Assembly (NCBI GenBank): GCA_009377525.1
Contig: WHTW01000041.1
Span: 1 to 52,161, forward strand
DNA: 52,161 bases
Direction of reading: 5' to 3'
Origin: Rhodospirillales bacterium
GTDB taxonomy: Bacteria; Pseudomonadota; Alphaproteobacteria; Reyranellales; Reyranellaceae
Shown here: piece after piece, positions 16,028-25,275 of the stretch
How positions within the stretch are numbered: the first letter of the stretch is position 1
Layout of the letters: every line of letters begins with the position of its first letter
Program-made: the position numbers and the translations under genes
The notes under the pieces: generated by a model
Seen by the model: only the letters and a program-made list of their open reading frames with translations
What the model was told of the DNA's origin: nothing
Database searches by the model: none

Positions 16028-16878
16028 ACCGGCGGCACCAGCTCCTCGCGACCCGACCAATCCCAAGCAAGTCCCGTGCGCGAGATGCCGAGCAGCAGCC
16101 CATGCAGCTCCTTGGGATGCACCCAGCCGCCGTCGGGATCAGTCGCAGGATCCCCGCCGCGCGGCGTGTAGCGCGCATCGGCCTCGAGCAGGCGGCCGCG
16201 CACCGCCGGCCAGTCATGGACCTCGACGTAGCACATATACAGCGAATCGCCGTGCTTCCTGACGAAGCGGCCCATGGCGTGGGCGTCGTCGGTCACTTGG
16301 CTGAGCTCGATGCGATCGAGCCGGTTGGGCGGATCGAACAGGGTGAGCGTGCCGACATAGCCGAAGCGCTCGCTGCCGATCTCGCTGAAACGCGCCGGAT
16401 CGAGCCCGAACAGGCCGGCATAGACCGCCGCCACCCGGCGCCAGTCGCTCGCCAGCGTATTGGTCGTCTCGTAGAGAAACGACACCGGCCCGACCCGCCG
16501 CCGGTAGATGCTCTCCGAGATCACGATCGGCAGGCCGAAGGTCGTCTTGGCCGAGAGATAGAGCTGCTCGGCGTCGCGGTCGTAGGCCACGCCCAGCCCT
16601 TCCCAGCGCTTGGCCATGCTGTCGAGGTCGGCGGTGCAGTAGCCTGCCGTCATCAGCCCCTCGCCGCGCCTGGCCAGGAAATCCTGGGTCAGCCCCGCGC
16701 CGTCGGCCTCGCAAAGCTCGAACTCGCTTTCGCCGACCGCCAGGATCGTGCGCTTGGCGCCGAGATGGCGGCTGTTGTCGCGGCGCGCCACGACGCTGCC
16801 CAGGAGCTGGCCGAAGCGCTGGGCCGCCTTGGCGGCGTCGTGCACGGCGATCTGGACGCGGTCACAGCGGTCGAGCAT
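16024..16878 (-). CDS. VOC-superfamily (glyoxalase-like) protein, two domains
   Basis: A 284-residue protein. The N-terminal half starts RVQIAVHDAAKAAQRFGQLLG and the second half contains RRVAAVYAGLFGL and SLYMCYVEVHD, the two beta-alpha-beta-beta-beta modules of the vicinal-oxygen-chelate fold. Members include dioxygenases, glyoxalases and resistance proteins; the metal ligands cannot be assigned confidently. It lies 16 bp downstream of gshA on the same strand, so it is probably in the gshA operon. Confidence 0.8.
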   Translation of the reverse strand: MLDRCDRVQIAVHDAAKAAQRFGQLLGSVVARRDNSRHLGAKRTILAVGESEFELCEADGAGLTQDFLARRGEGLMTAGYCTADLDSMAKRWEGLGVAYDRDAEQLYLSAKTTFGLPIVISESIYRRRVGPVSFLYETTNTLASDWRRVAAVYAGLFGLDPARFSEIGSERFGYVGTLTLFDPPNRLDRIELSQVTDDAHAMGRFVRKHGDSLYMCYVEVHDWPAVRGRLLEADARYTPRGGDPATDPDGGWVHPKELHGLLLGISRTGLAWDWSGREELVPPV

Positions 16879-16893
16879 GGGCTCGACAGTATC

Positions 16894-18258
16894 TCAGTAG
16901 GCGTGGTCGCGGAACAGCGGGACGAAGGAGCCCTTCCACTCGCCTTGCCACTTGGCCAGCAGTTCGTCGGCCGGGGCCAGCCCGCTCGCCACCGCGCGGT
17001 CGAGCGGCGCCAAATAGGTCGTCTCGTCGTTGCCGTGGGCGTCCAGCCGCTTGCGGGCGCGCAGGCCGGCATGGGCGATCTCGACTACCTCGCGCGCCCA
17101 TTCAGTCAGGCTGCGCCCACGGAACATCGTGGCCAGGCCGGTTTTCGGTGTCTCGGCGCGCAGGAAGTCGTGCTCGGCGATCGTCCAGTCCTTCACCAGA
17201 TCCCAGGCGGCGTCGAGCGCGCTCTGGTCGTAGAGCAGCCCGACCCACAGGGCCGGCAATGCATTCAGCGCCGGCAACGGCCCCGAATCCGCGCCGCGCA
17301 TCTCCAGGTAGCGCTTCAGCCGCACCTCGGGGAAGGCCGTGGTGACATGGTCGGCCCAGTCGTTGACGGTCGGCAGCTCGCCAGGCCGTGCCGGCAGCTT
17401 GCCCTTGAGGAAATCTCGGAAGCTCTGGCCCGAGGCATCGATGTACTTGCCGTCGCGGTAGACGAAATACATCGGCACGTCGAGCATGTAGTCGGCATAG
17501 CGCTCGAAGCCGAAGCCCGGCTCGAACACGAAGGGCAGCATGCCGCAGCGGTCGGGGTCGGTGTCGGTCCAGATGTGGCTGCGATAGCTCTTGAAGCCGG
17601 CCGGCTTACCCTCCTTGAAGGGCGAGTTGGCGAACAGCGCGGTGGCCAGCGGCTGCAGCGCCAGCGAGACACGGAACTTCTTCACCATGTCGGCTTCGGA
17701 GTCGAAGTCGAGGTTGGTCTGCACGGTGCAGGTGCGCAGCATCATGTCGAGACCGAGCTTGCCCTTCTTGGGCATGTACGCGCCCATGATCTTGTAGCGA
17801 CCCTTGGGCATCCAGTGCATGTCCTCGCGCGTCCATTCCGGCGCGAAGCCGAGACCGATGAAGGCCGCGCCGATCTCGCCCGCGACCTGACTGACCTCGT
17901 CGATGTGCTGTTGGCTCTCGGCCGCCGTCTCGTGCAGCGTCTCGAGCGGTGCGCCCGACAACTCGAACTGGCCGCCGGGCTCGAGCGTGACGCTGGCACT
18001 GTCGCGCTTCAGCGCAATCGTGTTGTTGCCCTCGGTGACCGGCTCCCAGCCGAACCGCGTCATGCCGTCCAGCATGGCGCGGATGCCGCCCGGCCCGTCA
18101 TAGGCCAACGGCTTCAGGTTCGATTTGTGGAAGCCGAACTTCTCGTGCTCGGTACCCATGCGCCAGTTGGCACGGGGCTTGTTGCCGGCCGCGAAGTATT
18201 CGATCAGCTGCCGCCGATTCTCGATCGGCGCGCCGCCGCCCGACGGTGGTGCGGACAT
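16894..18258 (-). CDS. gshA: Glutamate--cysteine ligase (GCS2/plant type)
   Basis: A 454-residue enzyme that joins glutamate to cysteine with ATP, the first step of glutathione synthesis. The N-terminal GTEHEKFGF motif (about 27-35), LEPGGQFELSGAP (about 84-96) and YMPKKGKLGLDMMLRTCTVQ are typical of the alphaproteobacterial/plant group. ATG 18258 is used, giving the usual family length; upstream in-frame ATGs would add an atypical Pro/Ala-rich extension. The gene order rsmE-gshA behind a divergent ubiA is common in alphaproteobacteria. Confidence 0.94.
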   Translation of the reverse strand: MSAPPSGGGAPIENRRQLIEYFAAGNKPRANWRMGTEHEKFGFHKSNLKPLAYDGPGGIRAMLDGMTRFGWEPVTEGNNTIALKRDSASVTLEPGGQFELSGAPLETLHETAAESQQHIDEVSQVAGEIGAAFIGLGFAPEWTREDMHWMPKGRYKIMGAYMPKKGKLGLDMMLRTCTVQTNLDFDSEADMVKKFRVSLALQPLATALFANSPFKEGKPAGFKSYRSHIWTDTDPDRCGMLPFVFEPGFGFERYADYMLDVPMYFVYRDGKYIDASGQSFRDFLKGKLPARPGELPTVNDWADHVTTAFPEVRLKRYLEMRGADSGPLPALNALPALWVGLLYDQSALDAAWDLVKDWTIAEHDFLRAETPKTGLATMFRGRSLTEWAREVVEIAHAGLRARKRLDAHGNDETTYLAPLDRAVASGLAPADELLAKWQGEWKGSFVPLFRDHAY

Positions 18259-18402
18259 TCGATCTTCTACTCCCTGGCTCGCCCGCGGCTTGGTCAGGGC
18301 CGGGAGCGGCGCGGCCGCATGAGCTATTCTCACGCGAGCACGCGGCTGGTTCATGATGTTCAACTCCCCCTGTCTCACACCGACGGGGGCGAGCGCAAGC
18401 GG

Positions 18403-19191
18403 TCAGACGATGCCGCGGGATGTGCAGTAATCGGCGTGCAGACGGGGTGTCGGCCGCTGCCAGTCACCGACCAGTGCCTGCCAGCAGGCGAGCGCTGCAA
18501 GAGCCGCCGTATCGGCGCGCAGGATGCGTGGCCCCAGTCCAACTGCCATCACATCTTTTATGCGACTGAGGCTCGAAAGCTCGGCCGCGTCGAACCCGCC
18601 CTCGGGCCCGATCACGATCGCCCATGGCGCCGAGCGGGCCGCGTCGTCGAGGCCGGCCAGGGCCTGGGCGATGGGCGGGCCGCTGCCGGTCTCGTCGCAG
18701 ACCAACAAACGACGGCCCGTCGGCCAGTCACCCAGCAGCCGGCCGAGTTCCATGGGGGCTCGAACCTCGGGTACGCTCAGCCGCTCGGTCTGCTCGGCCG
18801 CCTCGACGGCATTGGCGCGCAGGCGTTCGACATTCACGCGCTCGACGATGGTGTGATGGGTCACGACCGGCTGCAGGACGGCGACACCGAGTTCGGTCGA
18901 CTTCTCCGCCACGTAGTCGATGCGCGCGCGCTTCAGGGGCGCGAAGCAGAGCCAGATGTCGGGCTCGACCGCCTGCTCGCGCGTGCGCTCGGCGATGCGC
19001 GCGACCGCGGCCTTCTTGCCGCGGCCCTCCAGCGTGCCACGCCATTCGCCGTCGCGGCCGTTGAACAGCAGCAATGACGCGCCGTCGGGCCGGCGCATGA
19101 CGTGACGCAGGTAATGGACCTGTGCCTCGTCAAGCGGCGCTTCGACGCCGGGGCCGAGGTCGTGGTCGACGAACAGGCGCGAGAGGCTCAT
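18403..19191 (-). CDS. rsmE: 16S rRNA (uracil-1498-N3)-methyltransferase
   Basis: A 262-residue SPOUT-class methyltransferase that methylates U1498 of 16S rRNA using S-adenosylmethionine. It has an N-terminal PUA-like domain (HYLRHVMRRPDGASLLLFNG) and a C-terminal trefoil knot with VIGPEGGFDAAELSSL and VGLGPRILRADTAALAAL, the family signatures. ATG 19191 gives the standard start MSLSRLFVD. It is divergent from ubiA, with 34 bp between starts, and is followed by gshA. Confidence 0.94.
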   Translation of the reverse strand: MSLSRLFVDHDLGPGVEAPLDEAQVHYLRHVMRRPDGASLLLFNGRDGEWRGTLEGRGKKAAVARIAERTREQAVEPDIWLCFAPLKRARIDYVAEKSTELGVAVLQPVVTHHTIVERVNVERLRANAVEAAEQTERLSVPEVRAPMELGRLLGDWPTGRRLLVCDETGSGPPIAQALAGLDDAARSAPWAIVIGPEGGFDAAELSSLSRIKDVMAVGLGPRILRADTAALAALACWQALVGDWQRPTPRLHADYCTSRGIV

Positions 19192-19225
19192 GGAGTTTGG
19201 CCGGTCATCGCTGCATGATGCCGCC

Positions 19226-20149
19226 ATGACCGCCGAGCGGACAACCGGCTTCACCGACATCAACCGACAGCACTGGTCGCTTCGCTACCTGCCGCCCTGG
19301 GCGCGGCCCTACGGCCGGCTGGCGCGCTGGGACCGGCCGATCGGCATCTGGCTCCTGATGCTGCCTTGCTGGTGGTCGGCGGCACTGGGCGCGGCGCCGG
19401 AGTGGGGCCGGCTGGGCGGCTGGATGGCGTTGTTCGCGCTCGGCGCGCTCGTCATGCGCGGTGCGGGCTGCACCTGGAACGACATCGTCGACCGCAAGGT
19501 CGATGCCCAGGTCGAGCGTACGCACGGCCGGCCGCTGCCCGCCGGCGAGGTAACGCTGCGCAACGCGCTGATCTGGATGGTGCTGCAGTCGGCCGTGGGG
19601 GTCGCGATCCTGTTCAAGCTCAACAAGTTCGCCGGCGGCGTGGCGCTGCTGTCGCTGGTCCTGGTCGCGGTCTATCCGACGATGAAGCGCTTCACCTACT
19701 GGCCGCAGGTCGTGCTGGGGCTGGCCTTCAGCTGGGGCGCGCTGGTGGGCTATGCCGCGGTGACCGGGACGCTCTCCTGGGCGACGGTCGCGCTCTATGT
19801 CGGCGGCGTCGCCTGGACCCTGGTCTACGACACGATCTATGCCATGCAGGACCAGCGCGACGATGCCATCATCGGCGTGCGCTCGACGGCTCGCCGTTTT
19901 GCCGCGGCGCCACGGCGATGGCTCAGCCTGTTCGCCGCGCTGGCCCTGCTGGCCTGGGCGCTGGCGGGCCACCTTGCCAGCCTCGGCCCCTACTACTTCG
20001 CCTTCCTGCTGGTGATCGCCCTGCACTTCGGCTGGCAGATCGCGCTGCTGAAGCCGCAGGACCCGGCCGACTGCCTCGCCAAGTTCAAGGCCAACGCCTG
20101 GGTCGGCGTGTTGCTGACGGTGGCCGTCATCGCCGGCCACTTCGGCTGA
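19226..20149 (+). CDS. ubiA: 4-hydroxybenzoate polyprenyltransferase
   Basis: A 307-residue integral membrane prenyltransferase of ubiquinone synthesis. The first Asp-rich motif is in TWNDIVDRKVDAQVERTHGRPLPAG and the second in YDTIYAMQDQRDDAIIGVRSTAR, with about eight hydrophobic segments. It attaches the polyprenyl tail to 4-hydroxybenzoate at the inner membrane. It is followed after 4 bp by a methyltransferase gene, so they are likely one transcript. A UbiD-like gene also lies in this window. Confidence 0.94.
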   Translation: MTAERTTGFTDINRQHWSLRYLPPWARPYGRLARWDRPIGIWLLMLPCWWSAALGAAPEWGRLGGWMALFALGALVMRGAGCTWNDIVDRKVDAQVERTHGRPLPAGEVTLRNALIWMVLQSAVGVAILFKLNKFAGGVALLSLVLVAVYPTMKRFTYWPQVVLGLAFSWGALVGYAAVTGTLSWATVALYVGGVAWTLVYDTIYAMQDQRDDAIIGVRSTARRFAAAPRRWLSLFAALALLAWALAGHLASLGPYYFAFLLVIALHFGWQIALLKPQDPADCLAKFKANAWVGVLLTVAVIAGHFG

Positions 20150-20153
20150 CACC

Positions 20154-20825
20154 ATGTCTCGCCTCCCCGCCGATCCCGAAGGCTTCATCCGCGCCAACAC
20201 GGCACTCGAGGCGCCGGCCATGGTTCCGGAGTTCAGGCTGTGGCTCGCCAGCGAGTACGTGCCGATCTGGCAGGCGACCGAGGCGTGGCTGGAAGAACAG
20301 AACATCGATCCGCCCTACTGGGCCTTCTGCTGGCCGGGCGGCCAGGCGATCGCGCGCTATCTTCTGGACAATCCCGAGCAGGTGCGCGGCAAGCGCGTGA
20401 TCGACTTCGCCGCGGGCTCCGGCGTTTCTTCGATGGCGGCGGCGTGCGCCGGCGCGACCTCCGTGATCGCCAACGACATCGATGCCCTGTCGCTGGTGGC
20501 GGCCCAACTGAACGCCAAGGCCAACGGGCTGGCGTTCGCAATCAGCGTCGAGGACTGGCTGGCCGGCCCCGATGGAGCCCCTGCCGCCGACGTGGTGATC
20601 GCAGGCGACGTCTGCTACGAGCGCGACATGTCGGCGCGTGCCTTGGCCTGGCTACGCAGCCACGCACGGCTCGGCCGCCTGGTGCTGCTCGGCGATCCTG
20701 GGCGCAACTACTTCAGCGCCCAAGGGCTCCTAGAGCGCGCGCGCTATGAGATTCCCACATCCCTTCAGCTCGAGAACCGCGGCAGGCGCGAGACCGTGGT
20801 CTGGCAGGTGCTGCCTCATCCATAG
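20154..20825 (+). CDS. Class I SAM-dependent methyltransferase (METTL20/ETFB lysine methyltransferase-like)
   Basis: A 223-residue seven-beta-strand methyltransferase. Motif I is VIDFAAGSGVSSMAAA (about 81-96), the post-I acidic residue is in VIANDIDALSLVAAQLN, and motif IV is DVVIAGDVCYE. The N-terminal PPYWAFCWPGGQAIARYLL is characteristic of the group that includes ETF-beta lysine methyltransferase. The likely substrate is a protein lysine, but this is inferred by family. It is tightly linked to ubiA (4-bp gap). Confidence 0.85.
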   Translation: MSRLPADPEGFIRANTALEAPAMVPEFRLWLASEYVPIWQATEAWLEEQNIDPPYWAFCWPGGQAIARYLLDNPEQVRGKRVIDFAAGSGVSSMAAACAGATSVIANDIDALSLVAAQLNAKANGLAFAISVEDWLAGPDGAPAADVVIAGDVCYERDMSARALAWLRSHARLGRLVLLGDPGRNYFSAQGLLERARYEIPTSLQLENRGRRETVVWQVLPHP

Positions 20826-20899
20826 CCACGGGCCTAGCCAGGGCCGCCACAATTCCTTAACTGTTCTTTCATAATCATTTCGAGTAACACCGCGTGGCC

Positions 20900-21640
20900 A
20901 TGCCCAAGGCAACCATCAAGCCACAGGATTTCGCCACTCTTTACGAGGGCTTCACCGCGCCGGTGTCGCGCTTCGATTGCGGCCGCAAGTGCGCGCCCCT
21001 CAATGGCGGCGAGCCGGTGTGCTGCTCGACGCAGAACGCGGTGCCCGTGGTGCACAAGGTCGAGTTCGACCTGCTGAAGACCCGCACCGACCTGTGGTCG
21101 AAATTCAAGCCGTACGACTATGCCACCAAGCAGATCGTGGCCGAGCTCACCAGCGACTGCATGGCCATCCATTGCAAGGGCGCGCGCCATTGCGAGCGCG
21201 ACAACCGCACCATCGCCTGCCGCGGTTTCCCCTTCTATCCCTACCTGACGCGGCAGAAGGAATTCGTCGGCATCGGCACCTACTGGGTGTTCGAGGATCG
21301 CTGCTGGATGATGTCCAATCTCGAGATCGTCGACCGCGCCTTCGTCGAGCAGTTCATCGCCACCTACGAGGCGCTGTTCGTCAAGGACCACAGCGAGTTC
21401 ACCACCTACGTCGATTTCTCCGCCTCGGCACGTCGGGTCTATTCGCGCTGGAAGCGCGAAATCCCGCTGCTCGGCCGCCAGGGCGAGCTGCTGATCGTCG
21501 AGCCCTCGACCGGCAACATCCGGCCCGGCCGTAAGAAGGACTATCCCAAGGTCGCGCCCTTCAGCTCCGAAAAGGAGTATCGTGAAGCGGTGAAGGAAGC
21601 CGGCGGCGAGGTTCCCAAGGAAGGATTGCGCGCCGCCTGA
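20900..21640 (+). CDS. Cysteine-rich protein, YkgJ-like cluster protein
   Basis: A 246-residue protein with many paired cysteines in the first half: DCGRKCAPLNGG, PVCCSTQ, SDCMAIHCKGARHCERDNRTIACRGFPFYPY. This suggests a metal- or Fe-S-binding site as in YkgJ/UPF0153-type zinc/iron-chelating proteins. The C-terminal half is basic and lacks cysteines. No reaction can be assigned. ATG 20900 is preferred; GTG 20894 is possible. The following creA gene starts 20 bp downstream with a good ribosome site, so they may be co-transcribed. Confidence 0.75.
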   Translation: MPKATIKPQDFATLYEGFTAPVSRFDCGRKCAPLNGGEPVCCSTQNAVPVVHKVEFDLLKTRTDLWSKFKPYDYATKQIVAELTSDCMAIHCKGARHCERDNRTIACRGFPFYPYLTRQKEFVGIGTYWVFEDRCWMMSNLEIVDRAFVEQFIATYEALFVKDHSEFTTYVDFSASARRVYSRWKREIPLLGRQGELLIVEPSTGNIRPGRKKDYPKVAPFSSEKEYREAVKEAGGEVPKEGLRAA

Positions 21641-21660
21641 CTCCGAAGGAGCAGCGGATC

Positions 21661-22116
21661 ATGCGCCGAACACTTCTCGTCACCCTTCTGTCGTTGCTGG
21701 CGCTGCCGGCATGGGCCGAGGACATCGGCTCGGTCGGCTATCGCTTCAAGTGGCTTGGCCCCAACGACAAGATCGTCGTCGAGGCGTTCGACGATCCCGA
21801 CATACCGGGCGTCACCTGCTACATCTCGCGCGCCCGTACCGGCGGCATCAAGGGCGCGCTGGGCCTTGCCGAGGATCCGCCCTATGCCTCGATCTCCTGC
21901 CATCAGGTGGCGCCGATCGACGTCGCCAAGGCCGAGAAGGTCAGGAGCCCGCACGAGGTGTTCAGCGAGCGCGCCTCGCTGGTCTTCAAGACCACGCAGG
22001 TCGTGCGCTTCTGGGATCCCAGGCGCAAGGCGCTGGTCTATCTCACCTATACCGACCGTATCATCGAGGGCAGCCCGCAGAACTCCATCAGCGTCGTGCC
22101 GATCGGCTTCCGATAG
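21661..22116 (+). CDS. creA: CreA family protein
   Basis: A 151-residue periplasmic protein with a signal peptide (MRRTLLVTLLSLLALPAWA) and the conserved CreA body: VGYRFKWLGPNDKIVVEAFD, GVTCYISRARTGG, LVYLTYTDRIIEGSPQNSISVVPI. The function of CreA is not established. In Escherichia coli it neighbours the CreBC system, which is not present here. AAGGAG precedes the ATG. A large inverted repeat directly follows the gene. Confidence 0.92.
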   Translation: MRRTLLVTLLSLLALPAWAEDIGSVGYRFKWLGPNDKIVVEAFDDPDIPGVTCYISRARTGGIKGALGLAEDPPYASISCHQVAPIDVAKAEKVRSPHEVFSERASLVFKTTQVVRFWDPRRKALVYLTYTDRIIEGSPQNSISVVPIGFR

Positions 22117-22123
22117 AGCTCAT

Positions 22124-22189
22124 GCCGGAGCGCGGACCTCCAGGTCCGCTCATGATTCATGATGCGGACCTGGAGGTCCGCGCTCCGGC
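22124..22189. terminator. 26-bp perfect inverted repeat between convergent genes
   Basis: The arms at 22124-22149 and 22164-22189 are perfectly complementary over 26 bp with a 14-nt loop that contains TCATGATTCATGA. It sits 8 bp after creA and 10 bp before the stop of the convergent DUF899 gene. The arm core GGAGCGCGGACC...GGTCCGC also occurs in the second hairpin of the repeat at 8207-8229, tying it to that repeat family. Confidence 0.75.
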
Positions 22190-22199
22190 AAGAGTCGGA

Positions 22200-22946
22200 T
22201 CAGTAGTGGACCTTCGGTTGGAAGTTGCCGCGGCCTTCCGGCGTGACGTCGAACATGTTCCACAACGGGTCGAGAAGGTCGTTGTGGCGATACTCCTGGC
22301 CGGGCTCGGCCGGCACGTATAGCAGCTCCGAGGCCCAGAAGTGCCGGATCGTTCCGTCCTCTTCCCGCCGGAACACGTTCAGGATGGGCATGTCCCACTC
22401 TTCGCCGGGCTTGAACTCCTGCTGGTCACGCATCGCTTCTGACAGGGCCGTCGAATCGCCGTAGTAGTCCTGGTCGTAGGTATTGCCGGCCGTCGACAGC
22501 AAGCGCAGATGTTGCCAGCCGCGCTGTTTGGCGAGATCGAGCAGACGCTTCAGCGGCGATTTCGCGACAACGACGAAGTTGATGCGCTCGGCGGCATGCA
22601 GCACCGCGCCATCGGCCGCGTCGAGGAAGTGCGTGCAGCCCGGGCATGGTTCGGCACGCTCCGGCCCGAACATGAAGCTGTAAACCGCGAGCGTGTCCTT
22701 GCCCGGCGCGAACAGCTCCGAAAGCTTGATGCGCCCGGACCTGCCGCTGGGACGTCTGCCCTCGAAGACATAGTCCTCGGGAATCTCGCCACCCTTGGGC
22801 AGCGCGCGGCGCTGCTGGGCGACACGCTCGATGTGCCGGCGCAGCTCCATCTCCTCTTCCAGCAAGGCATTGCGGGCCTGCCGGTAGGAGGTGCCTTCGT
22901 TGGGGAAATGGAGGTGTTCGAGGTGGCGTTGCAGGTGCTGTTGCAT
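22200..22946 (-). CDS. DUF899 family thioredoxin-like protein
   Basis: A 248-residue protein of the DUF899 family: FPNEGTSYRQARNALLEEEMELRR near the start, KLSELFAPGKDTLAVYSFMFGP, a CxxC motif in EPCPGCTHFLDA, FVVVAKSPLKRLLDLAKQRGW and a C-terminal RRYSHNDLLDPLWNMFD-like segment (here EYRHNDLLDPLWNMFD). The fold is thioredoxin-like; biochemical function is unknown. ATG 22946 is chosen because the family start (Q/H-rich, FPNE) follows; the longer frame upstream overlaps the next gene and is not coding. Confidence 0.88.
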   Translation of the reverse strand: MQQHLQRHLEHLHFPNEGTSYRQARNALLEEEMELRRHIERVAQQRRALPKGGEIPEDYVFEGRRPSGRSGRIKLSELFAPGKDTLAVYSFMFGPERAEPCPGCTHFLDAADGAVLHAAERINFVVVAKSPLKRLLDLAKQRGWQHLRLLSTAGNTYDQDYYGDSTALSEAMRDQQEFKPGEEWDMPILNVFRREEDGTIRHFWASELLYVPAEPGQEYRHNDLLDPLWNMFDVTPEGRGNFQPKVHY

Positions 22947-22981
22947 GCCCGCCAAACGACCGGCCGGCGGCGATGGTTGCC

Positions 22982-23710
22982 TCAGCTGTAGAGGAAGGTG
23001 CCCAGCAAGACCCAGCGTGCCGCATCCTTGCCACGTTTGGCCACAAGCGGCGTCGTATAGTGCCAGAACGGCAGACGGTAGGCTGTCACCGTCGCCGGCT
23101 GCGCCATCGACACGATCTCGCTGAAATGGCCGGCGCGGCTGTAGACCAGCCATTGATGCGCGACCTCGGGCGCGCACAGGCTGACATGCAGATCGATGTA
23201 GCCCGAGCGCGCATCCTTGTTCTCGGGATGGTGGTCGTTGTGCGGGCCAGCATAGTCGCCCGCGCCGTAGCGCAGCACCTGCAGCCCCCAGTTCACGGCG
23301 AGGCGCCGGCCGGCCAGCGCTTCGGCGAAGGCGCGGAACGAGGCCGATCGCATCATGCGCGCCAAGCCGATCCGCTCCGCCGCCTTCACGCCGGGCTCGC
23401 GCCGGCTCTCGAAGTAGATCGTGCGCGCGCGGCTGGTTTTGGGCAGCAGCTCGCCGTAGTCGTGGCGCATGTCGGAGATGCTCTCCGGCGGAATCGGACG
23501 CTCCATCGGCTCGAGCTCGTCCTTGAGCGACCGCTCCAATGCGCACCGCACGCGCTCGACTTTGGCGCGGTCCAAGAGATCGTGACGCGCCAGGAAACGA
23601 ACCCGCGGATTGGCCAGCGCGCCGCACAGCGCGTGCGTGCCGGCAAGGACGCGCTGCCCGGAGGCGTTCAGCAGGTCCTCGAACTCCGCCGGAATGGTGT
23701 TTGATCTCAT
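22982..23710 (-). CDS. Putative 2-oxoglutarate/Fe(II)-type oxygenase
   Basis: A 242-residue protein whose C-terminal half looks like a double-stranded beta-helix: [36 protein letters not shown] holds a likely HxD iron pair (HND), and the distal region is [14 protein letters not shown]...ARWVLLGTF. The family is not certain, and no substrate is indicated. It is divergent from the UbiD-like gene (30 bp between starts) and upstream of the DUF899 gene on the same strand. Confidence 0.65.
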   Translation of the reverse strand: MRSNTIPAEFEDLLNASGQRVLAGTHALCGALANPRVRFLARHDLLDRAKVERVRCALERSLKDELEPMERPIPPESISDMRHDYGELLPKTSRARTIYFESRREPGVKAAERIGLARMMRSASFRAFAEALAGRRLAVNWGLQVLRYGAGDYAGPHNDHHPENKDARSGYIDLHVSLCAPEVAHQWLVYSRAGHFSEIVSMAQPATVTAYRLPFWHYTTPLVAKRGKDAARWVLLGTFLYS

Positions 23711-23740
23711 GCAGGCACCACTCTAAAGGACAACCCCAGG

Positions 23741-25270
23741 ATGCCCTACGCCTCGCTCCGGGACTTCATCGCCCGGCTGGAACAAAGCGGCCGGCTGGTA
23801 CGCGTCAAGGCGCCGGTCTCGCCGCGCCTGGAGATGACAGAGATCCAGACCCGCCTGCTGGCCGAGAAGGGCCCGGCGGTGCTGTTCGAGAACGTGGTGC
23901 GGGCCGACGGCACGCGCTCGGACATCCCGGTGCTGGTCAATCTGTTCGGCACGGTCGAGCGCGTCGCCTGGGGCATGGACCGCGAGCCCAGCCAGTTGCG
24001 CCAGGTCGGCGAGACGCTGGCCTTCCTGCGCCAGCCCGAGCCGCCCGGCGGCTGGCGCGAAGCGCTCGACATGCTGCCCATGCTGCGCACCGTGATGGCG
24101 ATGAAGCCGCGGACCACCAACAGCGCGCCCTGCCAGGAGATCGTGCTGACGGGCGACGACATCGATCTTGGCCGCCTGCCCATCCAGACCTGCTGGCCTG
24201 GCGAGCCCGCACCGCTCATCACCTGGCCGCTGGTCGTCACCCAGGGCCCCAACCCGCCAAACGCCAAGGGGGGCGACAGGCAGGACAGTTTCAACCTCGG
24301 CATTTATCGCCTGCAGGTAACGGGCAGGAACACGACCTTGATGCGCTGGCTGAAACATCGCGGCGGCGCGCAGCATCACCAGCGCTGGAAAGGTTCGGGC
24401 AAGCGCGAGCCGCTGCCGGTGGCGGCCGTGATCGGCGCCGATCCCGGCACCATCCTGGCCGCCGTGACGCCGGTGCCCGACACGCTGTCGGAGTACCAGT
24501 TCGCGGGCCTGCTGCGCGGCAAGAAGGTCGAGCTGGTCGACTGCAAGACGGTGCCGCTGAAGGTGCCGGCCGAGGCGGAGATCGTGCTCGAGGGCCATGT
24601 CAGCCTCGACGACTACGGCGACGAAGGCCCCTACGGCGACCACACGGGCTACTACAACAGCGTCGAGCGCTTCCCGGTGTTCACCATCAGCGCCATCACC
24701 ATGCGGCGCCATCCGATCTATCTCTCGACCTTCACCGGCCGGCCGCCCGACGAGCCCAGCGTGCTGGGCGAGGCGCTGAACGAGGTGTTCATCCCCCTCT
24801 TCCAGCAGCAGTTCCCCGAGATCGTCGATTTCTGGCTGCCGCCCGAGGGCTGTTCCTACCGCATCGCCGTGGTCTCCATGAAGAAGGCCTATGCCGGCCA
24901 CGCCAAGCGCGTGATGATGGGCGTGTGGAGCTATCTGCGGCAGTTCATGTACACCAAGTGGGTGATCGTGGTGGACGCCGACATCGACGCGCGCAACTGG
25001 AAGGACGTGATGTGGGCCATGAGCACGCGCATGGACCCGGCGCGCGACATCACCGTTATCGAGAACACGCCGATCGACTATCTCGACTTCGCGAGCCCCG
25101 TGTCGGGCCTGGGCTCGAAGATCGGCCTCGACGCTACCGACAAGTTCCCGGGCGAGACCAACCGCGAATGGGGCCGCCAGATATGCATGGAGCAGGCTGT
25201 CATCGACAAGGTCGATGCGATGTGGAGCGAGCTTGGGCTGCCGGGCAGCGGCAAGAAAATCTGGCGCTAA
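23741..25270 (+). CDS. UbiD-family decarboxylase
   Basis: A 509-residue UbiD-type enzyme. Such enzymes use prenylated FMN to decarboxylate unsaturated or aromatic acids. Conserved stretches include [20 protein letters not shown], the ExxDxxE-type active-site region around [30 protein letters not shown] and [11 protein letters not shown]. The family's housekeeping member acts in ubiquinone synthesis, but paralogues act in aromatic catabolism. No UbiX flavin prenyltransferase gene is adjacent, so the assignment is to the family only. Confidence 0.88.
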   Translation: MPYASLRDFIARLEQSGRLVRVKAPVSPRLEMTEIQTRLLAEKGPAVLFENVVRADGTRSDIPVLVNLFGTVERVAWGMDREPSQLRQVGETLAFLRQPEPPGGWREALDMLPMLRTVMAMKPRTTNSAPCQEIVLTGDDIDLGRLPIQTCWPGEPAPLITWPLVVTQGPNPPNAKGGDRQDSFNLGIYRLQVTGRNTTLMRWLKHRGGAQHHQRWKGSGKREPLPVAAVIGADPGTILAAVTPVPDTLSEYQFAGLLRGKKVELVDCKTVPLKVPAEAEIVLEGHVSLDDYGDEGPYGDHTGYYNSVERFPVFTISAITMRRHPIYLSTFTGRPPDEPSVLGEALNEVFIPLFQQQFPEIVDFWLPPEGCSYRIAVVSMKKAYAGHAKRVMMGVWSYLRQFMYTKWVIVVDADIDARNWKDVMWAMSTRMDPARDITVIENTPIDYLDFASPVSGLGSKIGLDATDKFPGETNREWGRQICMEQAVIDKVDAMWSELGLPGSGKKIWR

Positions 25271-25275
25271 ACAGA

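Noticed and set aside
11309..19077. Very long open frames antisense to the real genes (for example 11309-13225 on the minus strand and 16102-19077 on the plus strand)
   Set aside because: They are products of high GC in codon position 3 of the opposite strand. They have Arg/Ala-rich low-complexity translations, no ribosome sites, and lie over well-supported genes.
22947..23627. N-terminal extension of the DUF899 gene
   Set aside because: It overlaps the oxygenase gene in another frame, and the DUF899 homology begins at ATG 22946.
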